A stretch of 5,957 bases of DNA from Desulfobacterales bacterium (GCA_018224315.1 JAGTVF010000178.1:1-5957), one strand, 5' to 3'. Positions 1 to 5,580 are shown, counted from the first letter of the stretch. Numbers and translations are program-made. The notes: generated by a model not told the origin, from the letters alone.

Positions 1-125
1 CCGTAGGAAATATAGGTATCGGCGTCAACCAGGATAACCTCTGCGTCCTGGCGAAGACGCTTGTACCGGCAGGCCGCTTTGGAACCTGCGGCCACCGCAC
101 CGATCACCACTACACGCTCTGTCAT
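1..125 (-). CDS. FAD-dependent pyridine nucleotide-disulfide oxidoreductase, CoA-disulfide reductase-like (N-terminus only, cut by the left window edge)
   Basis: Only the first 41 codons lie in the window. They start with MTERVVVIGAVAAGSKAAC, a first beta strand followed by a GxxxxG dinucleotide-binding turn (G9-A10-V11-A12-A13-G14), then a second strand VILVDAD (residues 30-36) and the sequence TYISY. This arrangement, including the GxVAAG turn and the ISY end just before where the redox-active cysteine should appear, is typical of the FAD-binding N-terminus of CoA-disulfide reductase, NADH oxidase and polysulfide reductase relatives. Those are cytoplasmic flavoenzymes using NAD(P)H to reduce disulfides, persulfides or oxygen. 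The start is set by AAGGGGG five bases upstream. The catalytic cysteine (expected around residue 43-45) and all later domains are outside the window, so the substrate cannot be assigned. The family call is good; the exact activity is inference. Confidence 0.8.
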   Translation of the reverse strand, partial: MTERVVVIGAVAAGSKAACRYKRLRQDAEVILVDADTYISY

Positions 126-130
126 AACAA

Positions 131-137
131 CCCCCTT
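131..137 (-). promoter_or_regulatory. Shine-Dalgarno site of the flavin disulfide reductase gene
   Basis: AAGGGGG on the minus strand lies five bases from the ATG at 125. It supports this start for a gene of which only the N-terminus can be seen. Confidence 0.75.
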
Positions 138-196
138 ATTGGTGCACTATGTTTTATCAATCAGAAACAAATTTGAGCATAAGACTGAAACTAAAT

Positions 197-226
197 ACTA
201 TAGGGAAATTGTGCCGGACAATGCAA
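197..226 (-). promoter_or_regulatory. Possible sigma-70-like promoter for the flavin disulfide reductase gene
   Basis: On the minus strand TATAGT (202-197, one mismatch to the -10 consensus) lies 18 bases after TTGCAT (226-221, a weak -35 with three matches). Transcription would start near 190, giving a leader of about 65 bases. The gap of 141 bases between the phosphatase stop and this gene is the largest between minus-strand genes left of 4957, which fits a separate promoter. An imperfect palindrome, TTGT-GCCGG-ACAA (209-221), overlaps the spacer. The weak -35 keeps confidence low. Confidence 0.35.
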
Positions 227-252
227 GGGGATTTTCGAAAAGAAAGCCGGAA

Positions 253-278
253 CCCGGGTAAAGCGGTTATTCCCCGGG
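253..278 (-). terminator. Possible weak terminator hairpin at the end of the phosphatase gene
   Basis: Two CCCGGG hexamers (253-258 and 273-278) form a 6 bp GC-only stem with a 14-base loop. The phosphatase stop codon (267-269) lies inside the loop. On the minus strand the stem is followed, after a few bases, by the pyrimidine-rich stretch TTCCGGCTTTCTTTTC instead of an immediate T-run. It could be an inefficient intrinsic terminator. The long loop and the delayed, interrupted T-tract make it doubtful. Confidence 0.3.
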
Positions 279-827
279 ACTCCAGGAAAGAATCAGTTCC
301 CGCTGCATCACACTTTGGGGCGAGGCCATGGAAGCGGTGGCCGTATGGCGGCGAAGATCATCAAGGGTATCGAGCAGGCTGGGATCGGCCGGATGGCCGT
401 GTCTGACAAGGTAAGCGCCCACAACCGTGCCGGTGCGGCCGATGCCGGCCCAGCAGTGCACGTAAACCGGTTTGCCCCGGGTTATGGAGGCATCGATTGC
501 ATCGAGGATCTCCATAAGCTTTTTTCGGTCCGGAATATCAAAATCCCGGACCGGCATGGAGGTGTAAGTGGCTTCAATGCCCTTTTGACGACCAACACGG
601 CGGACCACTTCCTCATAGGGGGGATGATGCAGGCTCAGGCGCCCGATTTCCTGGGGTTCGGTCAGATCCACGATTTTGCGGATGCCCGCTGAAAAAAGCG
701 CGTCCAGCCGTTTTCCGGATTGCTCCGGGGTATAGGACAGCGGGTATTCGCCGGCCATCAGCCGGTTTTTTTCCACCCAGTAAGCATTGCGAAACGGCAG
801 TTCCCCGGGTTTTTGAATATCAGTCAT
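267..827 (-). CDS. Cys-based protein tyrosine / dual-specificity phosphatase family protein
   Basis: A 186-residue cytoplasmic protein with the phosphatase signature HCWAGIGRTG at residues 124-133: nucleophile C125, phosphate-binding R131 in CX5R, then TG. The upstream segment MPVRDFDIPD (91-100) matches the general-acid loop of this family, with D95 the best candidate and D97 the alternative. The C-terminal SPQSVMQRELILSW (169-182) is also typical. The fold should catalyse phosphoester hydrolysis through a phosphocysteine intermediate; the physiological substrate (phosphotyrosine, phosphoserine/threonine or a small molecule) is not readable. There is no signal peptide or membrane segment. 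The frame is open further upstream to 959, but the start at 827 is preferred: the protein then begins just before the conserved region, and its ATG overlaps the thioesterase stop by 8 bases (ATGACTGA), a translational-coupling arrangement. No good Shine-Dalgarno site precedes it, which fits coupling. Confidence 0.85.
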   Translation of the reverse strand: MTDIQKPGELPFRNAYWVEKNRLMAGEYPLSYTPEQSGKRLDALFSAGIRKIVDLTEPQEIGRLSLHHPPYEEVVRRVGRQKGIEATYTSMPVRDFDIPDRKKLMEILDAIDASITRGKPVYVHCWAGIGRTGTVVGAYLVRHGHPADPSLLDTLDDLRRHTATASMASPQSVMQRELILSWSPGE

Positions 828-1365
828 TTGGATTTTCTTCGAAGGACTGTTCTGCGGATTGTTTCTCAGAAGTTTTTTCGGCCAGCCGGGCCTTGCGCCG
901 GGCCATGGCCTCCCTGTTGCGGCGCTTTTCTTCCGGGGTGCGGACAATAACCGGAGCAATGGGCCGCGGCTTCATCTGGGCATCTAAACCCACGTAGGTA
1001 ATGTAGGCCGATGCAATGTGGCGGCGCTGGCCGGTCAGCAGGGTTTCGGCCTCCACGCGCACGCCGATTTCCATGGAAGTCCGTCCGGTCATGTTCAAAC
1101 AGGCCGAAAGAATCAAAAGATCGCCCACAAATGCCGGGTGATGGAAATCCAGACGATCAACAGACGCGGTGACCGCGTTGCACCGGGAATGGCGGACGGC
1201 CACCACCCCGGCGGCATTGTCAATGAGCTTCATGATACTGCCCCCGTGCACGTTGCCGGCCGGGTTGGCATCTGCCGGCTGCATGACCTGGGAGGCGATC
1301 ACCATACTGTCTTTGACCGGCTTGCCCCCGGCTTCCGGTTCAGGGCATGCGGATGTATCTGTCAT
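820..1365 (-). CDS. Acyl-CoA thioesterase, hotdog fold, YciA/ACOT7 type
   Basis: A 181-residue protein with one hotdog thioesterase domain (about residues 18-135). The helix-start motif ADANPAGNVHGGSIMKLID (31-49) closely resembles the cytosolic long-chain acyl-CoA hydrolase ACOT7 and bacterial YciA; N38 in GNVHGG aligns, from memory, with the catalytic Asn/Asp position. VDRLDFHHPAFVGD (69-82) and the strand after AETLLTG are also family hallmarks. Such enzymes hydrolyse acyl-CoA to free fatty acid and CoA in the cytoplasm, usually as hexamers. A highly charged C-terminal tail (about 140-181, rich in Arg, Lys and Glu) extends past the domain; ACOT7 has a comparable charged helix, so this is probably not an artefact. 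The start is supported by GGAG ten bases upstream. The stop overlaps the start of the phosphatase gene by 8 bases. Chain-length preference cannot be read. Confidence 0.9.
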   Translation of the reverse strand: MTDTSACPEPEAGGKPVKDSMVIASQVMQPADANPAGNVHGGSIMKLIDNAAGVVAVRHSRCNAVTASVDRLDFHHPAFVGDLLILSACLNMTGRTSMEIGVRVEAETLLTGQRRHIASAYITYVGLDAQMKPRPIAPVIVRTPEEKRRNREAMARRKARLAEKTSEKQSAEQSFEENPND

Positions 1366-1414
1366 GAAACAAGGACTCCATAAAACCTAAATTAAGCGTT
1401 TGCAGGATCGGGCA

Positions 1415-1744
1415 TTAAAACATCTTTTCAACAGGCCGCCGCTCCGGAACAACCACGTGGGGGATGGTTTCATTGTTCCAGGCCTCGCTGACATACAGAT
1501 GACAAAAACAGCTGCCGTATTCTTTGACATCCGGCTCCCGGTAATCACATGGACAGATGATGTCTTTGTCCTTTTCCAGGTCACCGGAAGCCAGCCGGCA
1601 CGGACAGCTCATGTGGCCATAGCGCTCCTTGTTGGCCAGCAGGCCCTCGAGCAGTTCAAAGACCAGTTCGCGGTCCTTGTTGAAGTAATAACCCTTGGGC
1701 TCCTGAACCTTTTTGAGCTTTTCATACAGTTCTTGGGCATTCAT
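1415..1744 (-). CDS. Ferredoxin:thioredoxin reductase, catalytic (beta) subunit
   Basis: A 109-residue protein with the three CxC pairs of this family: CPC at 47-49, CPC at 64-66 and CFC at 79-81. By analogy with the cyanobacterial/plant enzyme, C47, C64, C66 and C79 should hold the [4Fe-4S] cluster and C49-C81 should form the redox-active disulfide. The family passes single electrons from ferredoxin through the cluster to reduce a thioredoxin-like partner. The spacings (14 and 12 residues) differ from the 16 and 8 of the oxygenic-phototroph form. The usual CHC is CFC followed by His82, so the active-site histidine is displaced; I believe this is common in anaerobic bacteria and archaea, but that is memory. 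No variable subunit gene is adjacent. The ATG overlaps the stop of the glutaredoxin-like gene (ATGA, 1744-1741), so the two are almost certainly co-translated and probably functional partners. Confidence 0.93.
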   Translation of the reverse strand: MNAQELYEKLKKVQEPKGYYFNKDRELVFELLEGLLANKERYGHMSCPCRLASGDLEKDKDIICPCDYREPDVKEYGSCFCHLYVSEAWNNETIPHVVVPERRPVEKMF

Positions 1745-2001
1745 GAGATTCCCAGCGCCTCCTTGATTTCATCTTCCCTGTATCCGACAATGACTTTTTC
1801 GCCGATCCGGATGGTTGGAAACGAGCATCGGGGATTTAACGCCTTGACATCCTCGAGCACCGCCTGGCGCTCTTCACTGTCGAGCAAATCCACCTCCACG
1901 GAATCATAGCTGACATTGCATTCATTGAGCAGCTCTTTTGCCTTTTTGCAGTGTCCGCAGGTACTTAATGCATATACCTTAACGTCTTGTTCATCTGTCA
2001 T
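1741..2001 (-). CDS. Glutaredoxin/NrdH-like redox protein with CGHC active site
   Basis: An 86-residue thioredoxin-fold protein: strand VKVYALST (7-14), redox motif C15-G-H-C18, a helix KKAKELLNE, a beta strand YDSVEVDLL (32-40), and the cis-proline segment SFPTIRIG (60-67, P62) followed by VIVGYREDEI (70-79). It should exchange dithiol/disulfide in the cytoplasm. The glycine pair that helps bind glutathione in classical glutaredoxins is replaced by GYRE, so a glutathione-independent, NrdH-like role is more likely (inference). Two extra cysteines are present, C28 and C59, the latter close to the cis-proline. The frame is open to 2058, but the start at 2001 is chosen because AAGGAG lies eight bases upstream and the fold starts right after. 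Its stop overlaps the start of the ferredoxin:thioredoxin reductase subunit by 4 bases, making it the obvious candidate electron acceptor of that enzyme. Confidence 0.9.
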   Translation of the reverse strand: MTDEQDVKVYALSTCGHCKKAKELLNECNVSYDSVEVDLLDSEERQAVLEDVKALNPRCSFPTIRIGEKVIVGYREDEIKEALGIS

Positions 2002-2009
2002 GTTCACAG

Positions 2010-2015
2010 CTCCTT
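2010..2015 (-). promoter_or_regulatory. Shine-Dalgarno site deciding the glutaredoxin-like start
   Basis: AAGGAG on the minus strand, eight bases before the ATG at 2001. It favours this start over the longer open frame that begins at 2058. Confidence 0.85.
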
Positions 2016-2024
2016 GCCGCATTC

Positions 2025-2077
2025 GGTCAACCTGGATTTTTAACAAGCGGCCGGTCAATCACACCCGGGTTGGTCAA
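2025..2077 (-). repeat. Three direct TTGACC repeats in the nitroreductase/glutaredoxin gap
   Basis: The hexamer TTGACC occurs three times on the minus strand (2072-2077, 2053-2058, 2025-2030) within the 89-base gap upstream of the glutaredoxin-like gene. The spacing is 19 and 28 bases. CCGGT (2051-2055) and ACCGG (2081-2085) form an inverted repeat around the first pair. Each hexamer matches a -35 box in five of six positions, but no convincing -10 lies at the right distance. They could be regulator half-sites or chance. Confidence 0.35.
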
Positions 2078-2090
2078 TATACCGGTGTTT

Positions 2091-2723
2091 TCACTCAAAC
2101 CGCACAACCATTTCCTCGTAGGATTTGCGCCATTTTGCCGGCAGCAGGGTTTTATCTGACCTGAAATACCCTACGGACAAAAGCAGCGGAATCCAGTAGT
2201 TTTCCGGGATATGAAATTCCCCGCGCACACCGTCGATGTCAAATCCGTCCATGGGATGGGTATCGACTCCCAGATCCTTGGCCGCCAGCATCAAGGACAT
2301 GGCGAAAAAACCGGTATTTTTGCAGGCAAAGGCCATCTGCCGCCCGGCACTTGCCCCATAGAGATCTTTGCAGGCGCCGTGGAACCACTCCCGCTGGGAT
2401 TCTGACATCATACCGATTTTCACAAGGGAGTCAAAATTTTTCTCCACAAAGGGGTGCCCGGGCTGCCAGCCGTCCATATCGGCCAGCACAATCAGGGTGA
2501 CCGGGGCTTCGCTGACCTTGGGCTGATCCCATGCGTGCTTCTGCAGGCGCAGTTTCTCCTCATGATCACGAAGCACCATCAGGCTCCAGGGCTGCAGGTT
2601 GAAACTTGACGGGGCCCTGGCCGCTGTTTCAATGATCTGGCGCAGCACATCATCGGCCAGTTCCTTTTGCGGATCAAAGAAATTCACGGCCCGACGGTTT
2701 TCCATGACCTGTTTGAAATCCAT
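2091..2723 (-). CDS. Nitroreductase family protein (FMN-dependent)
   Basis: A 210-residue protein of normal family length. It shows the N-terminal FMN-phosphate segment MENRRAVNFFDP (7-18, R10/R11), the PSSFNLQPW motif (38-46) that packs on the flavin, the helix CKNTGFFAMSLMLAAKDLG (144-162), then VDTHPMDGFD (163-172) and the C-terminal strand LLSVGYFRSD (191-200). Members are homodimeric cytoplasmic flavoenzymes that use NAD(P)H to reduce nitroaromatics, quinones or other electrophiles; the natural substrate here is unknown. The start at 2723 is backed by AAGGAG five bases upstream and by the conserved N-terminus. It lies 21 bases after the small zinc-ribbon gene, so the two are probably co-transcribed. 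The sequence resembles the NfsB/YodC group more than bluB-type enzymes, but a subgroup cannot be fixed by eye. Confidence 0.92.
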   Translation of the reverse strand: MDFKQVMENRRAVNFFDPQKELADDVLRQIIETAARAPSSFNLQPWSLMVLRDHEEKLRLQKHAWDQPKVSEAPVTLIVLADMDGWQPGHPFVEKNFDSLVKIGMMSESQREWFHGACKDLYGASAGRQMAFACKNTGFFAMSLMLAAKDLGVDTHPMDGFDIDGVRGEFHIPENYWIPLLLSVGYFRSDKTLLPAKWRKSYEEMVVRFE

Positions 2724-2744
2724 CTCCGCTCCTTTTCCGGCCTT

Positions 2745-2948
2745 TTATTTCATGGCCTGGCATTCCTTGTCCCATTCCGGACAGGCGTCTTTCATGGCCA
2801 CTTCGTATTTTTCCATGCACTGGGAGCATTCCAGCTCTGCATTGGGCACATTGCCGAATTTTTTCTCAATTTCTTCGGGGCTCAGATGCATCACCGCACT
2901 GCAGCCGCACTGGGGGCATTTGGCTTTTAAGCGGTATTGTTTGGCCAT
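2745..2948 (-). CDS. Small cysteine-rich zinc-ribbon-like protein, function unknown
   Basis: A 67-residue protein starting MAKQYRLKAKCPQCGC. Two CxxC pairs, C11/C14 and C41/C44, have the spacing of a zinc ribbon. Additional cysteines are at C16, C56 and C63, the last two in the C-terminal segment ACPEWDKECQAMK, giving seven cysteines in all. A metal-binding (Zn or Fe) role is likely; DNA, RNA or protein binding cannot be told apart. I do not recognise a named family. The frame is open to 2984, but the start at 2948 is chosen because GGAGG lies seven bases upstream. It sits between the DUF255 protein gene (52 bases upstream) and the nitroreductase gene (21 bases downstream) with no visible terminator on either side, suggesting one transcript. 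Confidence 0.8.
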   Translation of the reverse strand: MAKQYRLKAKCPQCGCSAVMHLSPEEIEKKFGNVPNAELECSQCMEKYEVAMKDACPEWDKECQAMK

Positions 2949-2955
2949 AACGAAA

Positions 2956-2960
2956 CCTCC
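2956..2960 (-). promoter_or_regulatory. Shine-Dalgarno site deciding the small zinc-ribbon start
   Basis: GGAGG within AAAGGAGG on the minus strand, seven bases before the ATG at 2948. This is one of the strongest ribosome binding sites in the window and it rules against the longer frame starting at 2984. Confidence 0.88.
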
Positions 2961-3000
2961 TTTGCTGTCATACGTCAATTCCAATGGTTATCCGGGTTTA

Positions 3001-4956
3001 TCAGGACGGAGCCTCCGCTGCATCCGTCTGTGTTTCCAAAAACCGTCCAAGGGCGGAAAGCAGCACGGGCGCACTTTGCGGATGCTGCCGGAGCCGCTTT
3101 TCCGATGCCTGAAATGTCTTTTGCGCCGCCTCGTAAAATCGCTGTTCATCGGTGATCCGGAAAAGCCGGACACAGTTTTGCGCGGCCACGGAATTGGCCG
3201 CGGGAATCACATTGTCTGTCAGATCCCGGGGCCGCATGATCAAATGTTTGTCCTGATGGGCTGCGGTCATGAAAAACCCGCCCTGTTTTTCATCAAAAAA
3301 CAGCTCCAGCATGACAGCCCCCATCTGTCGGGCATGCCGGAGATATGCCGGATCAAGGCCATGTTCATAAAGATCCAGCAGGGCCTGCACCAGCATGGCA
3401 TAATCACCGGCCATGGCAAAAATCGCCCGCTGCCCGTCAGCCCATCTCCTGTAGAGATGGCCGTCTTGTGAAACCATGCGGGTCAGGATAAAGTCAGCCG
3501 CCTTCCGGGCCCGGTCCAGATAAGCCTCCTCGCCGAGAACCCGGGAGGCCTTGACCAGGGCCGATATCATCAGCGCGTTCCATTCAACCAGAATTTTTTC
3601 ATCCCGAAACGGGCGGGGGCGGCGGTCTCTGGCCGTGCGCAGCTTTTCTGCGGCCTGTTGGACAATGGATTCAACCATCTTTTCATCCGTGCCGGTCTTT
3701 CGGGCAATCTTTTCAACGCTTTGGGCTGCATACAAAATATTCTTGCCGGAAAATTCACCGGAGGGATCCGCCTTGACATTGCCGTTTTCCGATACGCCAT
3801 AATACCGGCAGAAGATCTCGGATTCATCCTTATCCAGAATGGAATCGATTTCTGCTTTTTTCCAGGCGTAAAAGGCGCCTTCGGCCTTATGGCCTTCGGG
3901 CTTGTGCGTGCCGGCATCCGACAGATCCAGTCCATAGCTGTCAGCGTCCTCGGCGCTGTAAAATCCGCCCAGCTCATGGGTCATGTCCCGATGGATGTAG
4001 TCCAGGGTCTGCCTTGCAATGCGGGCAAAACGGCTATCCCCTGTAATCTCGTAAGCCTCGAGCAGCACCGGGATCATCTGGGCGTTGTCATAAAGCATTT
4101 TCTCAAAATGGGGCACATGCCAGGCATTGTCTGTGGCATACCGGTGAAATCCGCCCCCGAGATGATCGTAAATCCCGCCCCGGCTGATTTGGGACAACGT
4201 GTGAACAGCCATATCCAGGGCTTTTTGACCGTTTTTTCCCCGATCGTTATCAAACCGCAGGCGACGGTAATAAAACAGCAGAAACCGCAGAACCGCTGGC
4301 ATGGGAAATTTGGGCGCCGGGCCAAAGCCGCCCGCATCCGGATCATAGTTTTGGGCAAAACCGGCTGCAGCCGCATCCAGCAGGGTCCTGTCCGGGCGGT
4401 CTTCGCCGGTGCCGGCTTCCAGGTCCTGGAGATGGGCCTTTACCGCAGCAGTGATGTTTTCCGCAGAACGCAACAATTTCTGCCGCTGGTCAGGGTCCTG
4501 CCAGGCCCGGCCAACGGATTGCACCACCTGTTTCCAGGAGGCCATGCCAAAGCGCTGATGGGTCGGAAAATACGTGCCGCCGAAAAAAGGCCTGGCATCC
4601 GGGGTTAGAAACACGTTTAAAGGCCAGCCCGCCGATCCGGTCAGGGCGGAAACGGCCGTGATATAAATCTGATCCAGGTCCGGACGCTCTTCGCGGTCGA
4701 TTTTGACATTGACCAGGTTTTCGTTCATGATCCGGGCGGTTTCCGGATCGGAAAAAGACTCGTGTGCCATCACATGGCACCAGTGGCAGGTGGCATACCC
4801 GATGGAAACCAGCACCGGCTTGTTCTGCGCCCTGGCCTTTTCAAAGGCCGCATCCCCCCACGCAAACCAATCCACGGGATTGTCTGCATGCTGGAGCAGA
4901 TAAGGGCTTTTTTCATGTTTCAGCCGGTTTGCACCTGTGTGTTGAGATACTGCCAT
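3001..4956 (-). CDS. Thioredoxin-domain protein of the DUF255/YyaL (SPATA20) family
   Basis: A 651-residue protein, the usual length for this family. The N-terminal thioredoxin-like domain (about 8-170) carries the hallmark [21 protein letters not shown], then [13 protein letters not shown] with CxxC cysteines C57 and C60, DREERPDLD (87-95) and [10 protein letters not shown]. The rest is an alpha/alpha-toroid (six-hairpin glycosidase-like) region with [10 protein letters not shown] (209-218), [17 protein letters not shown] (260-276) and [15 protein letters not shown] (279-293). No signal peptide is seen, so it is cytoplasmic. The biochemical role of the family is not established; a thiol-redox or sugar-related function is only suggested by the fold. 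Two ATGs are possible. The one at 4962 leaves no spacing to the AAGG Shine-Dalgarno, which ends one base before it; the one at 4956 is six bases from AAGGA and is chosen. It adds nothing but two residues either way. Confidence 0.93.
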   Translation of the reverse strand: MAVSQHTGANRLKHEKSPYLLQHADNPVDWFAWGDAAFEKARAQNKPVLVSIGYATCHWCHVMAHESFSDPETARIMNENLVNVKIDREERPDLDQIYITAVSALTGSAGWPLNVFLTPDARPFFGGTYFPTHQRFGMASWKQVVQSVGRAWQDPDQRQKLLRSAENITAAVKAHLQDLEAGTGEDRPDRTLLDAAAAGFAQNYDPDAGGFGPAPKFPMPAVLRFLLFYYRRLRFDNDRGKNGQKALDMAVHTLSQISRGGIYDHLGGGFHRYATDNAWHVPHFEKMLYDNAQMIPVLLEAYEITGDSRFARIARQTLDYIHRDMTHELGGFYSAEDADSYGLDLSDAGTHKPEGHKAEGAFYAWKKAEIDSILDKDESEIFCRYYGVSENGNVKADPSGEFSGKNILYAAQSVEKIARKTGTDEKMVESIVQQAAEKLRTARDRRPRPFRDEKILVEWNALMISALVKASRVLGEEAYLDRARKAADFILTRMVSQDGHLYRRWADGQRAIFAMAGDYAMLVQALLDLYEHGLDPAYLRHARQMGAVMLELFFDEKQGGFFMTAAHQDKHLIMRPRDLTDNVIPAANSVAAQNCVRLFRITDEQRFYEAAQKTFQASEKRLRQHPQSAPVLLSALGRFLETQTDAAEAPS

Positions 4957-4962
4957 ATTCAT

Positions 4963-4967
4963 TCCTT
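4963..4967 (-). promoter_or_regulatory. Shine-Dalgarno site deciding the DUF255 start
   Basis: AAGGA on the minus strand directly abuts the ATG at 4962 but is six bases from the ATG at 4956, so the inner ATG is the likely start. Confidence 0.7.
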
Positions 4968-5050
4968 ATTTTTCCAAACATAATATGCTGGAAAAGTTTT
5001 GCCACCCGATTTCCTTCAGCAGGCCAGCCGCCCAAGGCCATCAACTGTAT

Positions 5051-5077
5051 CCTGACACAAAAATGTATCAGGTTTTT
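5051..5077 (+). terminator. Hairpin with T-tract in terminator form facing right, or an operator palindrome
   Basis: The left arm CCTGACACA (5051-5059) pairs with TGTATCAGG (5064-5072) with one mismatch: five outer and three inner pairs around a C/A mismatch and an AAAA loop. TTTTT (5073-5077) follows directly on the plus strand, which is intrinsic-terminator form. No plus-strand gene lies to its left, and read on the minus strand it is not followed by a T-run. It therefore either stops antisense transcription leaving the DUF255 gene or is a protein-binding palindrome. A possible minus-strand extended -10 (TGATACATT, 5070-5062) overlaps it, with TTGTTT (5092-5087) as a distant -35, which would fit a repressor site. 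Confidence 0.5.
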
Positions 5078-5109
5078 AAGCCTATGAAACAAACAATTCT
5101 GGCATCTGC

Positions 5110-5472
5110 TCAAACACCGGCCAGCTGCTCTTCCAGCCACTGGCGCACCTCGCCTTCAATGGCATAAACGCCCTTTTGGTTGCCTGTATCATGGCGAAAA
5201 CGCCGGACCAGCCAGTCGGGCATGTCAATTTTGGCCAGTTCCTCGGCCTGCTCTGAATTGCGGCGAATCAGGTAAATCACCGGCGGCTCATCCCATGCGT
5301 AAACCACGAAATAATGGGACACATCGGATTTGGAACGAATCACGTACTTTCCGTAAACCCAGTTGTTGCCCCATTCCAGATACAGGCGAACGGCTTCTTC
5401 CGGGGTCATATCCCAGTCGATCTCATTTATAATTTCAGGCTGTTGACGAAGTTGTTCAAGGTTTGTCATCAT
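5110..5472 (-). CDS. Conserved-looking 120-residue protein of unknown function, divergent from the CO dehydrogenase gene
   Basis: A 120-residue soluble protein with no cysteine, no signal peptide and no membrane segment. It has a helical, acidic N-terminus (NLEQLRQQPEIINEIDWDMT), then an aromatic-rich core with alternating hydrophobic strands (EWGNNWVYGKYVIRS 34-48; HYFVVYAWDEPPVIYLIRR 53-71), and a mixed-charge helical C-terminus ending EVRQWLEEQLAGV. I do not recognise a named domain. From memory it resembles small uncharacterised proteins of sulfate-reducing deltaproteobacteria, which I could not check. The frame is open to 5496, but AAGGAG (5481-5486) lies eight bases from the first of two tandem ATGs (5472 and 5469), so 5472 is chosen. 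It is transcribed away from the CO dehydrogenase gene across a shared 310-base intergenic region and lies 153 bases upstream of the DUF255 gene. Confidence 0.8.
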   Translation of the reverse strand: MMTNLEQLRQQPEIINEIDWDMTPEEAVRLYLEWGNNWVYGKYVIRSKSDVSHYFVVYAWDEPPVIYLIRRNSEQAEELAKIDMPDWLVRRFRHDTGNQKGVYAIEGEVRQWLEEQLAGV

Positions 5473-5480
5473 TGGTTTTT

Positions 5481-5486
5481 CTCCTT
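5481..5486 (-). promoter_or_regulatory. Shine-Dalgarno site deciding the start of the 120-residue protein
   Basis: AAGGAG on the minus strand, eight bases before the tandem ATGATG at 5472-5467. It excludes the upstream ATG at 5496. Confidence 0.85.
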
Positions 5487-5560
5487 TTCCGGGCAATTTG
5501 ATATAAAAAACCCAATTCCTGCATTGTCTTGTGTTGTTCTATTTTCCTGTATTTATGAAT

Positions 5561-5576
5561 CTGCACGAACCATGCC
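5561..5576 (-). promoter_or_regulatory. Sigma-54-like -24/-12 element for the 120-residue protein gene
   Basis: Minus strand AGGCATG-GTTC-GTGCA against the consensus TGGCACG-N4-TTGCA: the invariant GG and GC pairs are present with the required 10 bases between them, and nine of twelve defined positions match. Transcription would start near 5550, about 78 bases before the start codon. Sigma-54 use in this organism is inferred, not shown. Confidence 0.35.
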
Positions 5577-5580
5577 TTTT

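Noticed and set aside
828..959. Longer N-terminus for the phosphatase (44 more residues)
   Set aside because: This stretch is the thioesterase C-terminal tail read in another frame. It is basic and proline-rich with no similarity to the phosphatase family, and the start at 827 fits coupling.
1366..1414. Terminator or promoter between the reductase subunit and the thioesterase genes
   Set aside because: The 49-base gap has no stable hairpin, no T-run after a stem and no paired -35/-10 boxes. The genes may be on one transcript.
2599..3471. Plus-strand open frame of 290 codons across the nitroreductase, zinc-ribbon and DUF255 genes
   Set aside because: It crosses three well-supported minus-strand genes and their gaps and has no family features.
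3658..4608. Long plus-strand open frame of 316 codons opposite the DUF255 gene
   Set aside because: It is antisense to strongly conserved coding sequence, shows no recognisable domain and has no convincing ribosome binding site. It is a by-product of codon bias in the opposite strand.
4986..5002. Sigma-54-like element upstream of the DUF255 gene (TGGCAAAACTTTTCCA on the minus strand)
   Set aside because: The -24 GG is present but the required GC at -12 is CC, so the match is too weak.
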